Shown piece after piece: positions 35,179 through 43,331 of a stretch of DNA of 64,000 nt. This stretch comes from Clostridium sp. C2-6-12 (GTDB taxonomy: Bacteria; Bacillota; Clostridia; Clostridiales; Clostridiaceae). Numbering within the stretch: the stretch's first letter is position 1; each line of letters begins with the position of its first letter. The notes below the pieces were generated by a model. That model worked only from the letters and a program-made list of their open reading frames with translations. It ran no database searches and was not told the DNA's origin. A program made the position numbers and the translations under genes. The stretch spans positions 1 to 64,000 of the forward strand of contig NZ_JAABNP010000023.1 in the NCBI RefSeq assembly GCF_009928485.1, written 5' to 3'.

Positions 35179-37152
35179 TTATTGCACAATTTTATAATAT
35201 GTCTTTGCAGTCATCCTATAAACAATTCCATATAATACCGCAAATATAAGAACTGTCACTGCAATGGCAACTAAAAATACATTAGTATTAAACAAACCAA
35301 ATAAAGATAATAATTTACTTACACCGTTAAATGCAAATGCAATATGAATTACTGATACTACAAGTGGTAAGAAAAATACCATAAGTATTTGTTTATTTAT
35401 AGTTGCTTTAACTTCCTCCTTCCCCATTCCTACTTTTTGCATTATCTTAAATCTCTCACTATCATCATAGCCTTCTGATATTTGTTTATAGTATATTATT
35501 AAGACTGTCCCAAGTGTAAATAATAATCCTAAAAAACATCCAATAAATATGAATCCACCATTTGTTATATAGAAATCTTCTCTATCTAAATAAATATTTC
35601 TAAATTCACTTTTTTCTATTTTTAAAACCCTATTTTTTATTGAATCAGAAAAATTAATTATATTTATGCTATCACCATCAATATTAAAGTCAATATTATA
35701 ATTAAGGCTTTCCAAAGGCTTTCCTTCTTCAGATCTATATATTTGTTTTAGTGCATCTAAATCTTTCACTATAACATCATATTCTTCCATCATATTATTT
35801 TCATTCTTATTTTCTATTTTAAATTTATTAAGTTTTTCTTTTATCTTTAATTCTTTTTCATTAATGATTATAGAATCATACTTGTATTCTTTTCCTACAG
35901 AATAAATTAGTGCTTCATCATCTTTAACTGATATATTTTTACCCTCTATTTTGTTGTATTCCTCTACTGTATAAAATTTAATTGCACCTAAATTATTAAT
36001 ATTAGATAAATTGCGCTGAGTACTATTAAACGAATTTTTATTCAGTAAAGTCATTAATTCTTTATCACTATATTCTACTTCATCTTTTAAAGTAACATTA
36101 TTCTTATAAGCTTCATCCTTAATTACACTTAACATATTATTTTTTTGTTCTGTAGTCATATTTTGTATGCATATTTCTGTATCAAATGGATGAGAAATCT
36201 TTAAACTACTTTCTTGTCCTGCATACAAAGAAACGGTTGTAGATACTGTTAATAATACTGCTGTACTAAGTATACATATATTAGCTAAACCAACAGCATT
36301 TTGCTTCATGCGATAAATCATTCCAGATACTGAAATAAAATTTCTTGTACTATAAAAAAATTTCTTATTTCTCTTCAATGCTTTTAAAAATGCAATACTT
36401 CCAGCTGTAAAAGTACTATATGTTCCAGCTATAACTAAAATTATAGCTATAAAAACTAACGAAAGTGCTTTTAGAGGTGATTCTATTGTTACTGCAATAC
36501 AATAGCCTGCTATTAATTCAACAATTCCTGAAACGGCTAATATCCACGAAGTCTTTGGTTCCTTTTCTCCCTTTTGTGTCCCATTTAATAATTCAATAGG
36601 ATTGGCGATTTTAACTTGAAATAAGTTTGCTATTAAAATAGCTGCAAAAATTCCAATGAACAATACTAATGTTTCTCTCATTCCAGCTAGTGAAATAGAA
36701 AATGACGATGAAATTGTAACATCTATTTTTAATAAATTTAATAATATTAAAAATAGTAATTTTCCTATTATAATTCCTCCTAAAATACCTAAAGCCATGC
36801 TAATAATCGCAATAATAATTGTTTCAATAGAAAGAACTTTTGCTATGTGCTTTTTTTCCATTCCAAGCACATTATAAATTCCTATTTCTTTCTTTCTTCT
36901 CTTTATTAAAAAACTGTTAGTATAAAATAAGAATATAACTGAAAAGATACCAATTACCTTAGAACCAAAGCCCAATAACATCTTTAATGAACTTGCACTT
37001 CTTATATGGTTTAATCCTTCATTTAAAACCATACAATCCATAGTGTAAAACATTATTATTGAACATATACAAGCTAGCATATAAGGAAAATAAGTTCTTC
37101 TATTTTCAAATAAATTTATTTTTGCTAACTTAAAATAAAATGAATTATTCAA
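35179..37152 (-). CDS. BceB-type ABC permease (FtsX fold)
   Basis: About 657 residues with ten predicted membrane helices and a large extracellular domain (about 310-525) between helices seven and eight, the layout of BceB/VraG proteins that recognise antimicrobial peptides. Helices 2-4 form an FtsX unit (KRRKKEIGIYNVLGMEKKHI) and a second lies at the C-terminus (RFKIMQKVGMGKEEV). The frame opens at a GTG (37161) overlapping the ATPase gene; a TTG at 37152, eight bases after AGGAGG, gives LNNSFYFKLAKIN and fits the family start. Likely role: bacitracin- or lantibiotic-type resistance and sensing. Confidence 0.88.
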   Translation of the reverse strand: MNNSFYFKLAKINLFENRRTYFPYMLACICSIIMFYTMDCMVLNEGLNHIRSASSLKMLLGFGSKVIGIFSVIFLFYTNSFLIKRRKKEIGIYNVLGMEKKHIAKVLSIETIIIAIISMALGILGGIIIGKLLFLILLNLLKIDVTISSSFSISLAGMRETLVLFIGIFAAILIANLFQVKIANPIELLNGTQKGEKEPKTSWILAVSGIVELIAGYCIAVTIESPLKALSLVFIAIILVIAGTYSTFTAGSIAFLKALKRNKKFFYSTRNFISVSGMIYRMKQNAVGLANICILSTAVLLTVSTTVSLYAGQESSLKISHPFDTEICIQNMTTEQKNNMLSVIKDEAYKNNVTLKDEVEYSDKELMTLLNKNSFNSTQRNLSNINNLGAIKFYTVEEYNKIEGKNISVKDDEALIYSVGKEYKYDSIIINEKELKIKEKLNKFKIENKNENNMMEEYDVIVKDLDALKQIYRSEEGKPLESLNYNIDFNIDGDSINIINFSDSIKNRVLKIEKSEFRNIYLDREDFYITNGGFIFIGCFLGLLFTLGTVLIIYYKQISEGYDDSERFKIMQKVGMGKEEVKATINKQILMVFFLPLVVSVIHIAFAFNGVSKLLSLFGLFNTNVFLVAIAVTVLIFAVLYGIVYRMTAKTYYKIVQ

Positions 37153-37912
37153 CTTCAACACCTCCTGTAGATAAAAGAGTCAACGTGTCTGAAATCTTTT
37201 GATACATTTCATCATTATTCATATTTCCACGATAAATTTGATTAAATATTCTTCCATCCTTTATAAAAAGAACACGACTTGCGTGGCTTGCAGCTATAGT
37301 ACTATGAGTAACCATAACTATAGTTTGTCCTGCCTTATTTATATCAGAAAATAAGTTCAAAAGTTCACCTGAAGATTTTGAATCCAAAGCACCTGTTGGC
37401 TCATCTGCAAGAACTAACTCTGGATTTGTAATAATTGCTCTTGCTACTGCTGCTCTCTGTTTTTGACCTCCTGAAACTTCATAAGGATACTTTTCTAATA
37501 TTTCTCTAATTCCTAGTTTGCTTGCAATAGGTTTTAATCTATTCTCCATTTCCTTATAATCTTTACCCGATAATACTAATGGCAAAAATATATTATCCCT
37601 TATACAAAAGGTCTCAAGTAAATTAAAATCTTGAAATACATATCCTAAGTGATTTCTACGAAAAGCTGCTATTTCTTTTTCCTTTATTTTAACTATGTTT
37701 TTACCTTCTAATAAAACCTCTCCACTTGTTGGCTTATCAAGAGATGCTAATATATTTAATAAAGTAGTCTTACCTGAACCTGACTCTCCCATGATTGCAA
37801 TATATTCACCCGATTCTACTGAAAATGAAATATCATCCAAAGCTTGAACCTTATTACCTCCAAATCTAGTTGTGTATATCTTTTTTAAATTTTTAATTTC
37901 TAATAATGCCAT
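37145..37912 (-). CDS. BceA-type ABC transporter ATPase
   Basis: 255 residues, MacB/BceA branch: Walker A GESGSGKTTLL, Q-loop YVFQDFNLL, signature VSGGQKQRAAVARAI, Walker B LVLADEPTGALDS. It partners the large permease immediately downstream, and the two genes overlap. Both lie directly after the kinase-regulator pair, as in Bce modules of Bacillus and clostridia. GAGAGGAA precedes ATG 37912. Confidence 0.93.
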   Translation of the reverse strand: MALLEIKNLKKIYTTRFGGNKVQALDDISFSVESGEYIAIMGESGSGKTTLLNILASLDKPTSGEVLLEGKNIVKIKEKEIAAFRRNHLGYVFQDFNLLETFCIRDNIFLPLVLSGKDYKEMENRLKPIASKLGIREILEKYPYEVSGGQKQRAAVARAIITNPELVLADEPTGALDSKSSGELLNLFSDINKAGQTIVMVTHSTIAASHASRVLFIKDGRIFNQIYRGNMNNDEMYQKISDTLTLLSTGGVEVE

Positions 37913-38008
37913 ATTAAATTCCTCTCTTCTTATTTATAAATTAATTATTATAGGATTATGATTTTTCCTACAATCTGTTTTGTTTCTTACTTACAAATTA
38001 ATTATAAT

Positions 38009-38055
38009 AAAAAAAGAAATGTAGTGCCTTAGAATGACCTTACATTTCTTTTTTT
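38009..38055 (-). terminator. Terminator between sensor kinase and transporter genes
   Basis: Arms AAAAAAAGAAATGTA (38009-38023) and TACATTTCTTTTTTT (38041-38055), with U-runs on both strands. It separates the regulatory gene pair from the transporter pair, which therefore need their own promoter. Confidence 0.85.
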
Positions 38056-38077
38056 AACCTTACATGTGTGTAAGGTT
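38056..38077. promoter_or_regulatory. BceR-type operator
   Basis: Perfect 9-bp inverted repeat AACCTTACA (38056-38064) and TGTAAGGTT (38069-38077) around TGTG. Its core, TTACA-N4-TGTAA, matches the pattern of Bce-type response-regulator sites. It overlaps the stop codon of the kinase gene and lies about 145 bases upstream of the transporter ATPase start. A TATAAT at 37947-37952 (minus strand) may be the transporter -10. Confidence 0.65.
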
Positions 38078-39092
38078 ACTCTATTTTTATTTGTTCAACT
38101 GAAAAATCTATATATACTTTTGTTCCTTTACCAACTTCAGAGGTAATAGATATTTTGTGAGAAAGCTTTGTTATTATCTCTTTACATAAGTATAATCCAA
38201 TTCCAGTTGATTTTTTATCTTTTCTCCCATTATATCCAGTAAACCCTCTATCAAAAACTCTAGGAATATCTTCAGCTGCTATACCTATTCCTGTATCTTC
38301 AATTACTAAAGTTTTTTGTGAATTCTCATCCATATAGATGGAGATATTTCCCGTTTTAGTATACTTCAAGGCATTAGATAAAATTTGTTCTAAGACAAAG
38401 GTAATCCATTTTTCATCAGTTATTACCTTACAATTAATATCCTTTAAATTTAATGAAATCTTGTTATATATGAAAGTAGCTGCATATTTCTTGACTGTTT
38501 GACGTACTATATTATCAAGTGGATATTCCTGTAGTTTTAAGTCAGAAGATAAATTCTCCAGTCTTACATAATGAAGCACCATCTCCACATATTGTTCTAT
38601 TTTAAATAATTCTTGCTCCATAAGTCTTTTTTCCAAACCTTGCTCCATAGATTGTACAATCATAGAAAAAGCAGCAATAGGCGTTTTTATTTGATGAACC
38701 CACATTGTATAGTAATCTATCATTTCACTGTATTTATTATCTGCATTAGATAATAACTTTATTTTTTCTTCATATATTATTGTAATTATATCTTGGTAAT
38801 CTTTTTCTATTAAGGTTTTATGCTCTGGCAATTTGTCCAACTTAACTTGAACAGCACAAAGAACTTCTTTAAGAGACATATGTTTATCATAATACATCTT
38901 AAAATCATATAAACTAAATAAAAATCCTAAAATTGTAACTAGCATTCCCGCATATAAAACTGGTTCAAGAGGAAGATGATATAAAAAATATACAAGAAAA
39001 AATATCATAATAAAAATAAAGAACTTGATAAGTATACTTATTTTCTCCTTGAAATAGCAATTGATTATATTTAAGATATTTTCTTCTTTCAT
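38076..39092 (-). CDS. BceS-type intramembrane-sensing histidine kinase
   Basis: 338 residues. Two adjacent membrane helices near the N-terminus (about 18-60) have almost no extracellular loop, the mark of BceS-like kinases that sense through the transporter. The phospho-acceptor is in YTMWVHQIKTPIAAF. The ATPase domain has DTGIGIAAEDIPRVFDRGF and STGIGLYL. ATG 39092 begins one base after the regulator stop with AGGTGA upstream; GTG 39101 is an alternative. Confidence 0.9.
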   Translation of the reverse strand: MKEENILNIINCYFKEKISILIKFFIFIMIFFLVYFLYHLPLEPVLYAGMLVTILGFLFSLYDFKMYYDKHMSLKEVLCAVQVKLDKLPEHKTLIEKDYQDIITIIYEEKIKLLSNADNKYSEMIDYYTMWVHQIKTPIAAFSMIVQSMEQGLEKRLMEQELFKIEQYVEMVLHYVRLENLSSDLKLQEYPLDNIVRQTVKKYAATFIYNKISLNLKDINCKVITDEKWITFVLEQILSNALKYTKTGNISIYMDENSQKTLVIEDTGIGIAAEDIPRVFDRGFTGYNGRKDKKSTGIGLYLCKEIITKLSHKISITSEVGKGTKVYIDFSVEQIKIE

Positions 39093-39093
39093 C

Positions 39094-39768
39094 CTAATCA
39101 CCTATTATATATCCAATTCCTTTTTTAGTTTTTATAAAATCTTTTAAGCCTATATCTTCAAGACGTTTTCTAAGCCTAGTCACATTCACTGTTAAAGTGT
39201 TATCATCGATAAAACTCTCACTTTCCCATAATTGTCTCATTATTTCATCACGTGAAACAGCCTTATTCTTATTCTCTATAAGGATCTGCAATATTTTAAA
39301 TTCGTTTTTACTTAATTCCAATTTATCATTATTATATGTAAGTGTTATATCTCCTAAATTAAGAACAACTCCATTGCATTCTAAGATATTTACATGGCCT
39401 TGAAAGGAATACGTTCTTCTAACCAATGCTTGTATTTTAGCAACTATAACATTTAAATCAAAAGGCTTAGAAATAAAATCATCTGCTCCCATATTGATAG
39501 CCATAATTAAATTCATATTATCACTTGCTGAGGAAGCAAAGATTATTGGAACCTTTGATATTTTTCTAATTTCAGTACACCAGTGGAATCCATTATAAAA
39601 AGGCAGCGTAATATCTAAAATTACCAGTTGAGGATCATACTTTATAAACTCCTCCATGACATTACTAAAATCAGAAATATTCTCAGCTTCATATCCCCAT
39701 TTGCATAAATGATTTTTTAATATATCAGCTATGGTTGGATCGTCCTCTACAATTAAGATTTTATACAT
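39094..39768 (-). CDS. BceR-type OmpR-family response regulator
   Basis: 224 residues. The receiver domain has EDD (8-10), phospho-acceptor Asp52 in LVILDITLP and Lys in FISKPFDL. The C-terminal winged helix (about 130-224) has ELSKNEFKILQILIENKNKA and DDNTLTVNVTRLRKRL. It forms an operon with the BceS-type kinase and should activate the transporter genes in response to a cell-wall-active peptide. Confidence 0.93.
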   Translation of the reverse strand: MYKILIVEDDPTIADILKNHLCKWGYEAENISDFSNVMEEFIKYDPQLVILDITLPFYNGFHWCTEIRKISKVPIIFASSASDNMNLIMAINMGADDFISKPFDLNVIVAKIQALVRRTYSFQGHVNILECNGVVLNLGDITLTYNNDKLELSKNEFKILQILIENKNKAVSRDEIMRQLWESESFIDDNTLTVNVTRLRKRLEDIGLKDFIKTKKGIGYIIGD

Positions 39769-40058
39769 ACAAAAACTCCCTATTATTCTTATTCATGTAT
39801 TAATTGTCATAAGTATATTATACATAATAATCAAACTGTTCCAAGTTATTAAAGTTCTTAAACTGGTATTATTCTGAATTTATCAAAATAATCTTAAAAA
39901 TAATAGCATCCAATTGAAATTGAATGCTTATCATAAAAATGTGTTTCCAAATAATTAGAGAACGAAAGATTTAACAATATAATCACTGCATTTCACAATG
40001 AAATTTTTTAAAGGAAACTCGACTTGGATTCATTCGCTGAGTAAGAGATTCACACAAA
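39769..40058. other. AT-rich gap upstream of the Bce regulator
   Basis: About 290 bases between the regulator and the HAD-gene terminator. TTTCACAATGAAA (39994-40006) forms a small inverted repeat. A 63-codon plus-strand frame starting at 39998 runs across the hairpin at 40059 into the HAD gene and has no ribosome site, so I do not call it. Confidence 0.35.
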
Positions 40059-40089
40059 AGCATAAATTTCACTGTGTGAAATTTATGCT
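40059..40089 (-). terminator. Hairpin terminator of the HAD gene
   Basis: Perfect 14-bp arms AGCATAAATTTCAC (40059-40072) and GTGAAATTTATGCT (40076-40089) around TGT. On the minus strand TTTTGTGTG follows, a short U-run. Confidence 0.72.
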
Positions 40090-40130
40090 GACAAAATATA
40101 AAATTTTGAGCATCACTTTTGGTTCTCTAC

Positions 40131-40916
40131 TTATAAGATATATTTTTCTATTTCTATGGCTACCCCATCATTTTGAACTGTATCAGTAACCTTTTGGGCA
40201 TAACCTTTTACATAGTCATCAGCATTTCCCATTGCTATTCCGCAGCCTACTGTAGATAACATTTCTATATCATTTTTTCCATCGCCAAAAGCATAGCTGT
40301 TTTCTATTGGAATATTTAAAAAATCTAATGCCTTTAAAATTCCTGATGCCTTTGTGTTTCTCTTTGAATATAATTCAAAAGTACTTTCGTTTATATTATG
40401 AATATAATCAAAATCACCCTTTCCTAATGATAAACAATAGTCCACTCCCTTTTTATCATTGCATAGCATTTCAATCTTATATATATCTACATCTTCAAGC
40501 CTATAGTTGGCCTCTAAATATTTTTTAGATATGCTATAGGTATCATAAATCGAATGAAGGCTTTCATATTCATCTTTAATATATGAATATTTTTCTCCTT
40601 GTAATATATACTCAATATTATGTTCTTCAAATTTTCCTGTTATATCCTTTATAATTTCCTTTTTAATTGGTTCCTTATAAATACAATTACCATTTATATT
40701 TACATAAGCTCCATTTGTGAGAACAAAACCATCAAATCCAAAATTGTGTAAAGCTTCATTTAAAAAAGCATAAGGTCTTCCTGTAGCAATAAAAACATAA
40801 TTTCCTTTTTCCTGCAATCCACGTATAGCTTTCTCTACTCTTGGTGTAATATCTGTTATTCCATTTAAACAATCAATTAAAGTTCCATCAATATCAAAAA
40901 AAACTGCCTTTTTCAT
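40131..40916 (-). CDS. Cof-type HAD-superfamily phosphatase
   Basis: 261 residues. Motif I is FFDIDGTLID with nucleophile Asp8, motif II is FIATGRPYAF, and motif IV is YAFGDGKNDIEML. A large C2-type cap lies between motifs II and III. Such enzymes dephosphorylate sugar phosphates, nucleotides or flavin intermediates. It is divergent from a DeoR-type sugar regulator, which suggests a phosphosugar substrate; that is inference. Confidence 0.9.
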   Translation of the reverse strand: MKKAVFFDIDGTLIDCLNGITDITPRVEKAIRGLQEKGNYVFIATGRPYAFLNEALHNFGFDGFVLTNGAYVNINGNCIYKEPIKKEIIKDITGKFEEHNIEYILQGEKYSYIKDEYESLHSIYDTYSISKKYLEANYRLEDVDIYKIEMLCNDKKGVDYCLSLGKGDFDYIHNINESTFELYSKRNTKASGILKALDFLNIPIENSYAFGDGKNDIEMLSTVGCGIAMGNADDYVKGYAQKVTDTVQNDGVAIEIEKYIL

Positions 40917-40943
40917 AAATTATTCTTTCCTCCTAATCATTCG

Positions 40944-41059
40944 TTCTCATTTTATGCGTTTCATTATCATTTAATGTCATTTTATTTTATTATTTCTCAT
41001 TTGTCAATGATTTAATTGCTTTTTGATAATTTCATTGTTAAAATAGAAGCAAATGAGAA
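40944..41059. promoter_or_regulatory. Divergent promoter region with repeated TTCTCATTT motif
   Basis: TTCTCATTT occurs at 40944 and 40994 and inverted as AAATGAGAA at 41051-41059, with further TCATTT copies between (TTTCATTATCATTTAATG). A plus-strand promoter, TTGTCA (41001-41006) and TGATAA (41024-41029) spaced by 17, drives the DeoR gene. The repeats are likely binding sites for the DeoR protein acting on both genes. Confidence 0.55.
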
Positions 41060-41075
41060 TAAGTTGGAGGGATTT

Positions 41076-41840
41076 ATGTTTATTGAAGAAAGGCATAAGC
41101 ACATTTTAGATCTATTAGAAAGAGATGGTAAGGTATTAGTAAAAGATTTAAGTACTCAATTTGGAGTAAGTGAAAGCATGATTAGAAAAGATCTTCAAGT
41201 TTTAGAGAAAAATAATTTACTTCAACGTACTTATGGTGGTGCTATTAATATAAAACGCACTATAGTTAATGGTGAAAGCTTCTTTAAGAGAGTTGAAAAA
41301 AATATAGATTTAAAAGAAATAATTGCAAAAAAAGCATATAATCTTATAAATGAAAATGACACTGTTTTCTTAGATGCATCAAGTATTTCCTATTTTCTTG
41401 CAAGGCTAATTACCCAAAACAATAGAAATATCACGTTAATTACAAACATGGTTGAAATCTCATCAATGATTAATTTAGACTCAAAAACCCATGTTATTTT
41501 TATTGGAGGAGATTATAATTCTCTTGTTGGCGGAAATATAGGTTCACATTCTAATGAGCAGATAAAGCTTTATCGCTGTAATAAAGCTTTTATTGGCTGC
41601 AGTGGAATAGATCTTCGAGATGGAAGCATCAGTACTGGTGAATCTGAAGATGCTGGAACTAAAAAAGCCATTATGAATATATCTAGGGAACTATTTCTAA
41701 TGGCACCAAATGAGAGATTTAACTTAGATGGAATTTTTAATTATTCAAATATAACAGATTTTAATGGTATTATTACAGAAGCTGATCCTAACAATACAAT
41801 AATGACTTTACTAGAACAATATGATGTTAACTTAGTATAA
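41076..41840 (+). CDS. DeoR-family transcription regulator
   Basis: 254 residues. The N-terminal helix-turn-helix is RHKHILDLLERDGKVLVKDL followed by FGVSESMIRKDLQVLE and the family LQRTYGGAI. The C-terminal sugar-phosphate-sensing fold has DTVFLDASSISYFLARL and IFIGGDYNSLVGG. ATG 41076 has TTGGAGGG upstream; a longer frame from 41016 runs through the promoter. Likely represses itself and the divergent HAD phosphatase gene until a phosphosugar binds. Confidence 0.92.
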   Translation: MFIEERHKHILDLLERDGKVLVKDLSTQFGVSESMIRKDLQVLEKNNLLQRTYGGAINIKRTIVNGESFFKRVEKNIDLKEIIAKKAYNLINENDTVFLDASSISYFLARLITQNNRNITLITNMVEISSMINLDSKTHVIFIGGDYNSLVGGNIGSHSNEQIKLYRCNKAFIGCSGIDLRDGSISTGESEDAGTKKAIMNISRELFLMAPNERFNLDGIFNYSNITDFNGIITEADPNNTIMTLLEQYDVNLV

Positions 41841-41885
41841 AATAACAAAACACCTCTAATGAATATTTTATTTTCATTTTATTAT

Positions 41886-41920
41886 GTTATAATGAACCTA
41901 ACGTATTGGAGGTGATTTTT
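41886..41920 (+). promoter_or_regulatory. Promoter and ribosome site of the CD3324-like leader
   Basis: A consensus -10 TATAAT (41887-41892, within GTTATAATG) is followed about 15 bases later by TTGGAGGTG, a strong ribosome site for the leader ORF at 41923. ACACCTCTAAT (41849-41859) is complementary to ATTGGAGGTG but lies upstream of the predicted start, so it may instead belong to a terminator of the DeoR gene. Confidence 0.5.
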
Positions 41921-41922
41921 TT

Positions 41923-42018
41923 ATGAAAGTACATGATACATTCAGCTTTAAATCAGCTTGCTCCTTGCAAGGACTACAACAAACTCAGCTATGCTTTGTT
42001 TGGAGCCTAAGTTGTTAA
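41923..42018 (+). CDS. 31-codon leader peptide before the CD3324-like gene
   Basis: ATG 41923 follows TTGGAGGTGA at good spacing. The frame runs 31 codons to TAA at 42016-42018, begins MKVHDTFSFKSAC and ends CFVWSLSC. The stop lies inside the loop of a downstream intrinsic terminator, and the coding sequence contains one arm of a competing stem. That placement is typical of regulatory leader peptides whose translation or stalling decides termination. No similarity to a known leader is claimed. Confidence 0.6.
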   Translation: MKVHDTFSFKSACSLQGLQQTQLCFVWSLSC

Positions 42019-42074
42019 GTTAGCTGAAAATGCGTGCATATTTTATTTAGGCTCTGTGACACATAGCTTTTTTT
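41941..42074 (+). promoter_or_regulatory. Transcription attenuator with competing stems
   Basis: Terminator form: outer stem AGCTATG (41987-41993) with CATAGCT (42062-42068), inner stem GAGCCTAA (42003-42010) with TTAGGCTC (42047-42054), then TTTTTTT (42068-42074). Competing form: TTCAGCT (41941-41947) with AGCTGAA (42022-42028), and GCTCC (41960-41964) with GGAGC (42002-42006), which would take up the left inner arm. The leader ORF covers the left parts. Forty-six bases after the U-run comes the CD3324-like gene. Confidence 0.65.
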
Positions 42075-42120
42075 GTATTCTTTGCTTTAATACTAGAATA
42101 AGTGTTGAGGGGTAAGGAAA

Positions 42121-42399
42121 ATGAAATATGTTAAAGCACTAGATGTGTTACCAGAGGAAATTATTAAAATAATACAGGAATATGTAGATGGAGAATATCT
42201 TTATGTACCCAGAAAAAATGAAAATCATAAAGCCTGGGGCGAAAAAAGCGGTATAAGAAAAAGTCTTAAGGTAAGAAATAAGGAAATTTATAAAAAATAT
42301 CTTGATGGAGTTACTATTAATCAATTAACTCAAGAATATTACCTTACAGAAAAAAGTATAAGAAGAATTATAAGTGAGCACAAAGCTCTATTCTCATAA
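42121..42399 (+). CDS. CD3324-family (Mor-like) small HTH protein, copy 1
   Basis: 92 residues. An N-terminal segment LDVLPEEIIKIIQEYVDGEY, a basic middle with VPRKNENHKAWGE, and a C-terminal helix-turn-helix (YLDGVTINQLTQEYYLTEKS) match the clostridial CD3324 family, related to Mor transcription activators. A paralogue lies at 58737-59009; both share the order LPE-QQ/QEYVDGE-Y-P-K-AWGE-YYL-KSI. It is downstream of a leader-peptide attenuator and upstream of a FusB-like gene on the same strand, with no terminator before that gene's promoter. Function unproven; probably a DNA-binding regulator. Confidence 0.78.
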   Translation: MKYVKALDVLPEEIIKIIQEYVDGEYLYVPRKNENHKAWGEKSGIRKSLKVRNKEIYKKYLDGVTINQLTQEYYLTEKSIRRIISEHKALFS

Positions 42400-42422
42400 T
42401 CATTACAGAATTATTTATTAGA

Positions 42423-42475
42423 TTGAAGACTTGTTTTAAGATATGTTATGATTTCATTGTGGCAATCCAATGAAA
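42423..42475 (+). promoter_or_regulatory. Promoter and 5' hairpin of the FusB-like gene
   Basis: -35 TTGAAG (42423-42428) and -10 TATGAT (42447-42452), 18 bases apart. Straight after the -10 is a hairpin with perfect arms TTTCATTG (42452-42459) and CAATGAAA (42468-42475). The right arm can instead pair with ACTTTCATT inside the downstream terminator. Confidence 0.6.
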
Positions 42476-42511
42476 GTTATACTTCTAAATTTAAGGCAGT
42501 TCAAGGATAAA

Positions 42512-42574
42512 ATGATTATGAGCATGTATTATGTTTTAAATATAGATGATTATTTTTACTTTCATTTGGAGTAA
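42512..42574 (+). CDS. 20-codon leader peptide before the FusB-like gene
   Basis: ATG 42512 after AAGG (a weak ribosome site). Twenty codons, starting MIMSMYYVLN and ending YFYFHLE, stop at TAA 42572-42574. The last codons form the left arm and loop of the terminator at 42545-42590, so a ribosome on this frame would open the hairpin. The peptide is rich in aromatic residues. Confidence 0.5.
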   Translation: MIMSMYYVLNIDDYFYFHLE

Positions 42575-42590
42575 TAATAGTCATCTTTTT
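42545..42590 (+). terminator. Attenuating terminator upstream of the FusB-like gene
   Basis: Arms GATGATTATTTTTACT (42545-42560) and AGTAATAATAGTCATC (42570-42585) pair with two imperfect positions around TTCATTTGG, followed by TTTTT. It lies inside the leader of the FusB-like gene, 88 bases before its ATG. ACTTTCATT (42558-42566) can pair with AATGAAAGT (42469-42477) as an antiterminator. Confidence 0.68.
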
Positions 42591-42677
42591 GCTTTTAAAG
42601 TTATCAAATCAAGTTTTCGTTTACTTCATGTTTGTTTATTAAATAAAGTAAAATTTAGAAAAGAGGTGCTTAGTTTT

Positions 42678-43331
42678 ATGAAAACTTTTATAAAAAAACA
42701 TCAATATAATTATATAAAAAAGTGTTTAAATGATATAAATAATGCTTTTAGAAGTTCAGCTGATAAAAATATTATTGAAGCTACTAAAGCATATACATAT
42801 GAAAAAATATTAAATGTCTTCTCAAATTTATCAGAGGAAGAAAAAGAAATACTTGATATCACCAAAATTACTGATCCATTGCTCATTGATGGTTATTTTC
42901 ATAACTTAAATCAATATGTATATGGAATGCCAAACATAACAAATAGCCAAATCACTAAATTGTTTAAAAAAGAAAAAAAATTCAAGCTTCCAAGTTTAGA
43001 GGCACAAGAATCAAAAAATGTATATTTAGGTTGGATTGATGAATCTCTTAGGAAATTATTTATTGCATATAATATGGAAAATAATCTAATAGGTATGTCC
43101 TGTAGGATCACAAATCATAACTCTAATAATGCTAATATCTGTACACTTTGTAATCATGTAGGCAGAGATAATGAAGTGGCGTTTGTTTCCCCTATATGTA
43201 AAACCACTGGAGAATATTCTTATAAATCAATTGGTTTTAATATTTGTTTAGATAGTTCAGAATGCAATAGTCGAATAGTATCTACTGAAAAACTTGAAAA
43301 AATCTTAAAGGATGTTAATAATATAGGATGA
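42678..43331 (+). CDS. FusB-type elongation factor G-binding protein
   Basis: 217 residues, close to FusB of Staphylococcus (213). The N-terminal half is a helical bundle (KKHQYNYIKKCLNDINNAFR). The C-terminal half has the treble-clef zinc finger with CTLCNHVG, the middle VSPICKTTG and ICLDSSECN, which in FusB binds EF-G and frees it from the ribosome when fusidic acid blocks release. ATG 42678 has AAAGAGGTG upstream; the frame reaching back to 42546 covers the attenuator and is not used. Likely a fusidic-acid-type tolerance or ribosome-rescue factor. Confidence 0.85.
   Translation: MKTFIKKHQYNYIKKCLNDINNAFRSSADKNIIEATKAYTYEKILNVFSNLSEEEKEILDITKITDPLLIDGYFHNLNQYVYGMPNITNSQITKLFKKEKKFKLPSLEAQESKNVYLGWIDESLRKLFIAYNMENNLIGMSCRITNHNSNNANICTLCNHVGRDNEVAFVSPICKTTGEYSYKSIGFNICLDSSECNSRIVSTEKLEKILKDVNNIG

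Noticed and set aside
39998..40189. 63-codon plus-strand frame
   Set aside because: It crosses the HAD-gene hairpin and part of the HAD coding region, has no ribosome site and no recognisable motif.
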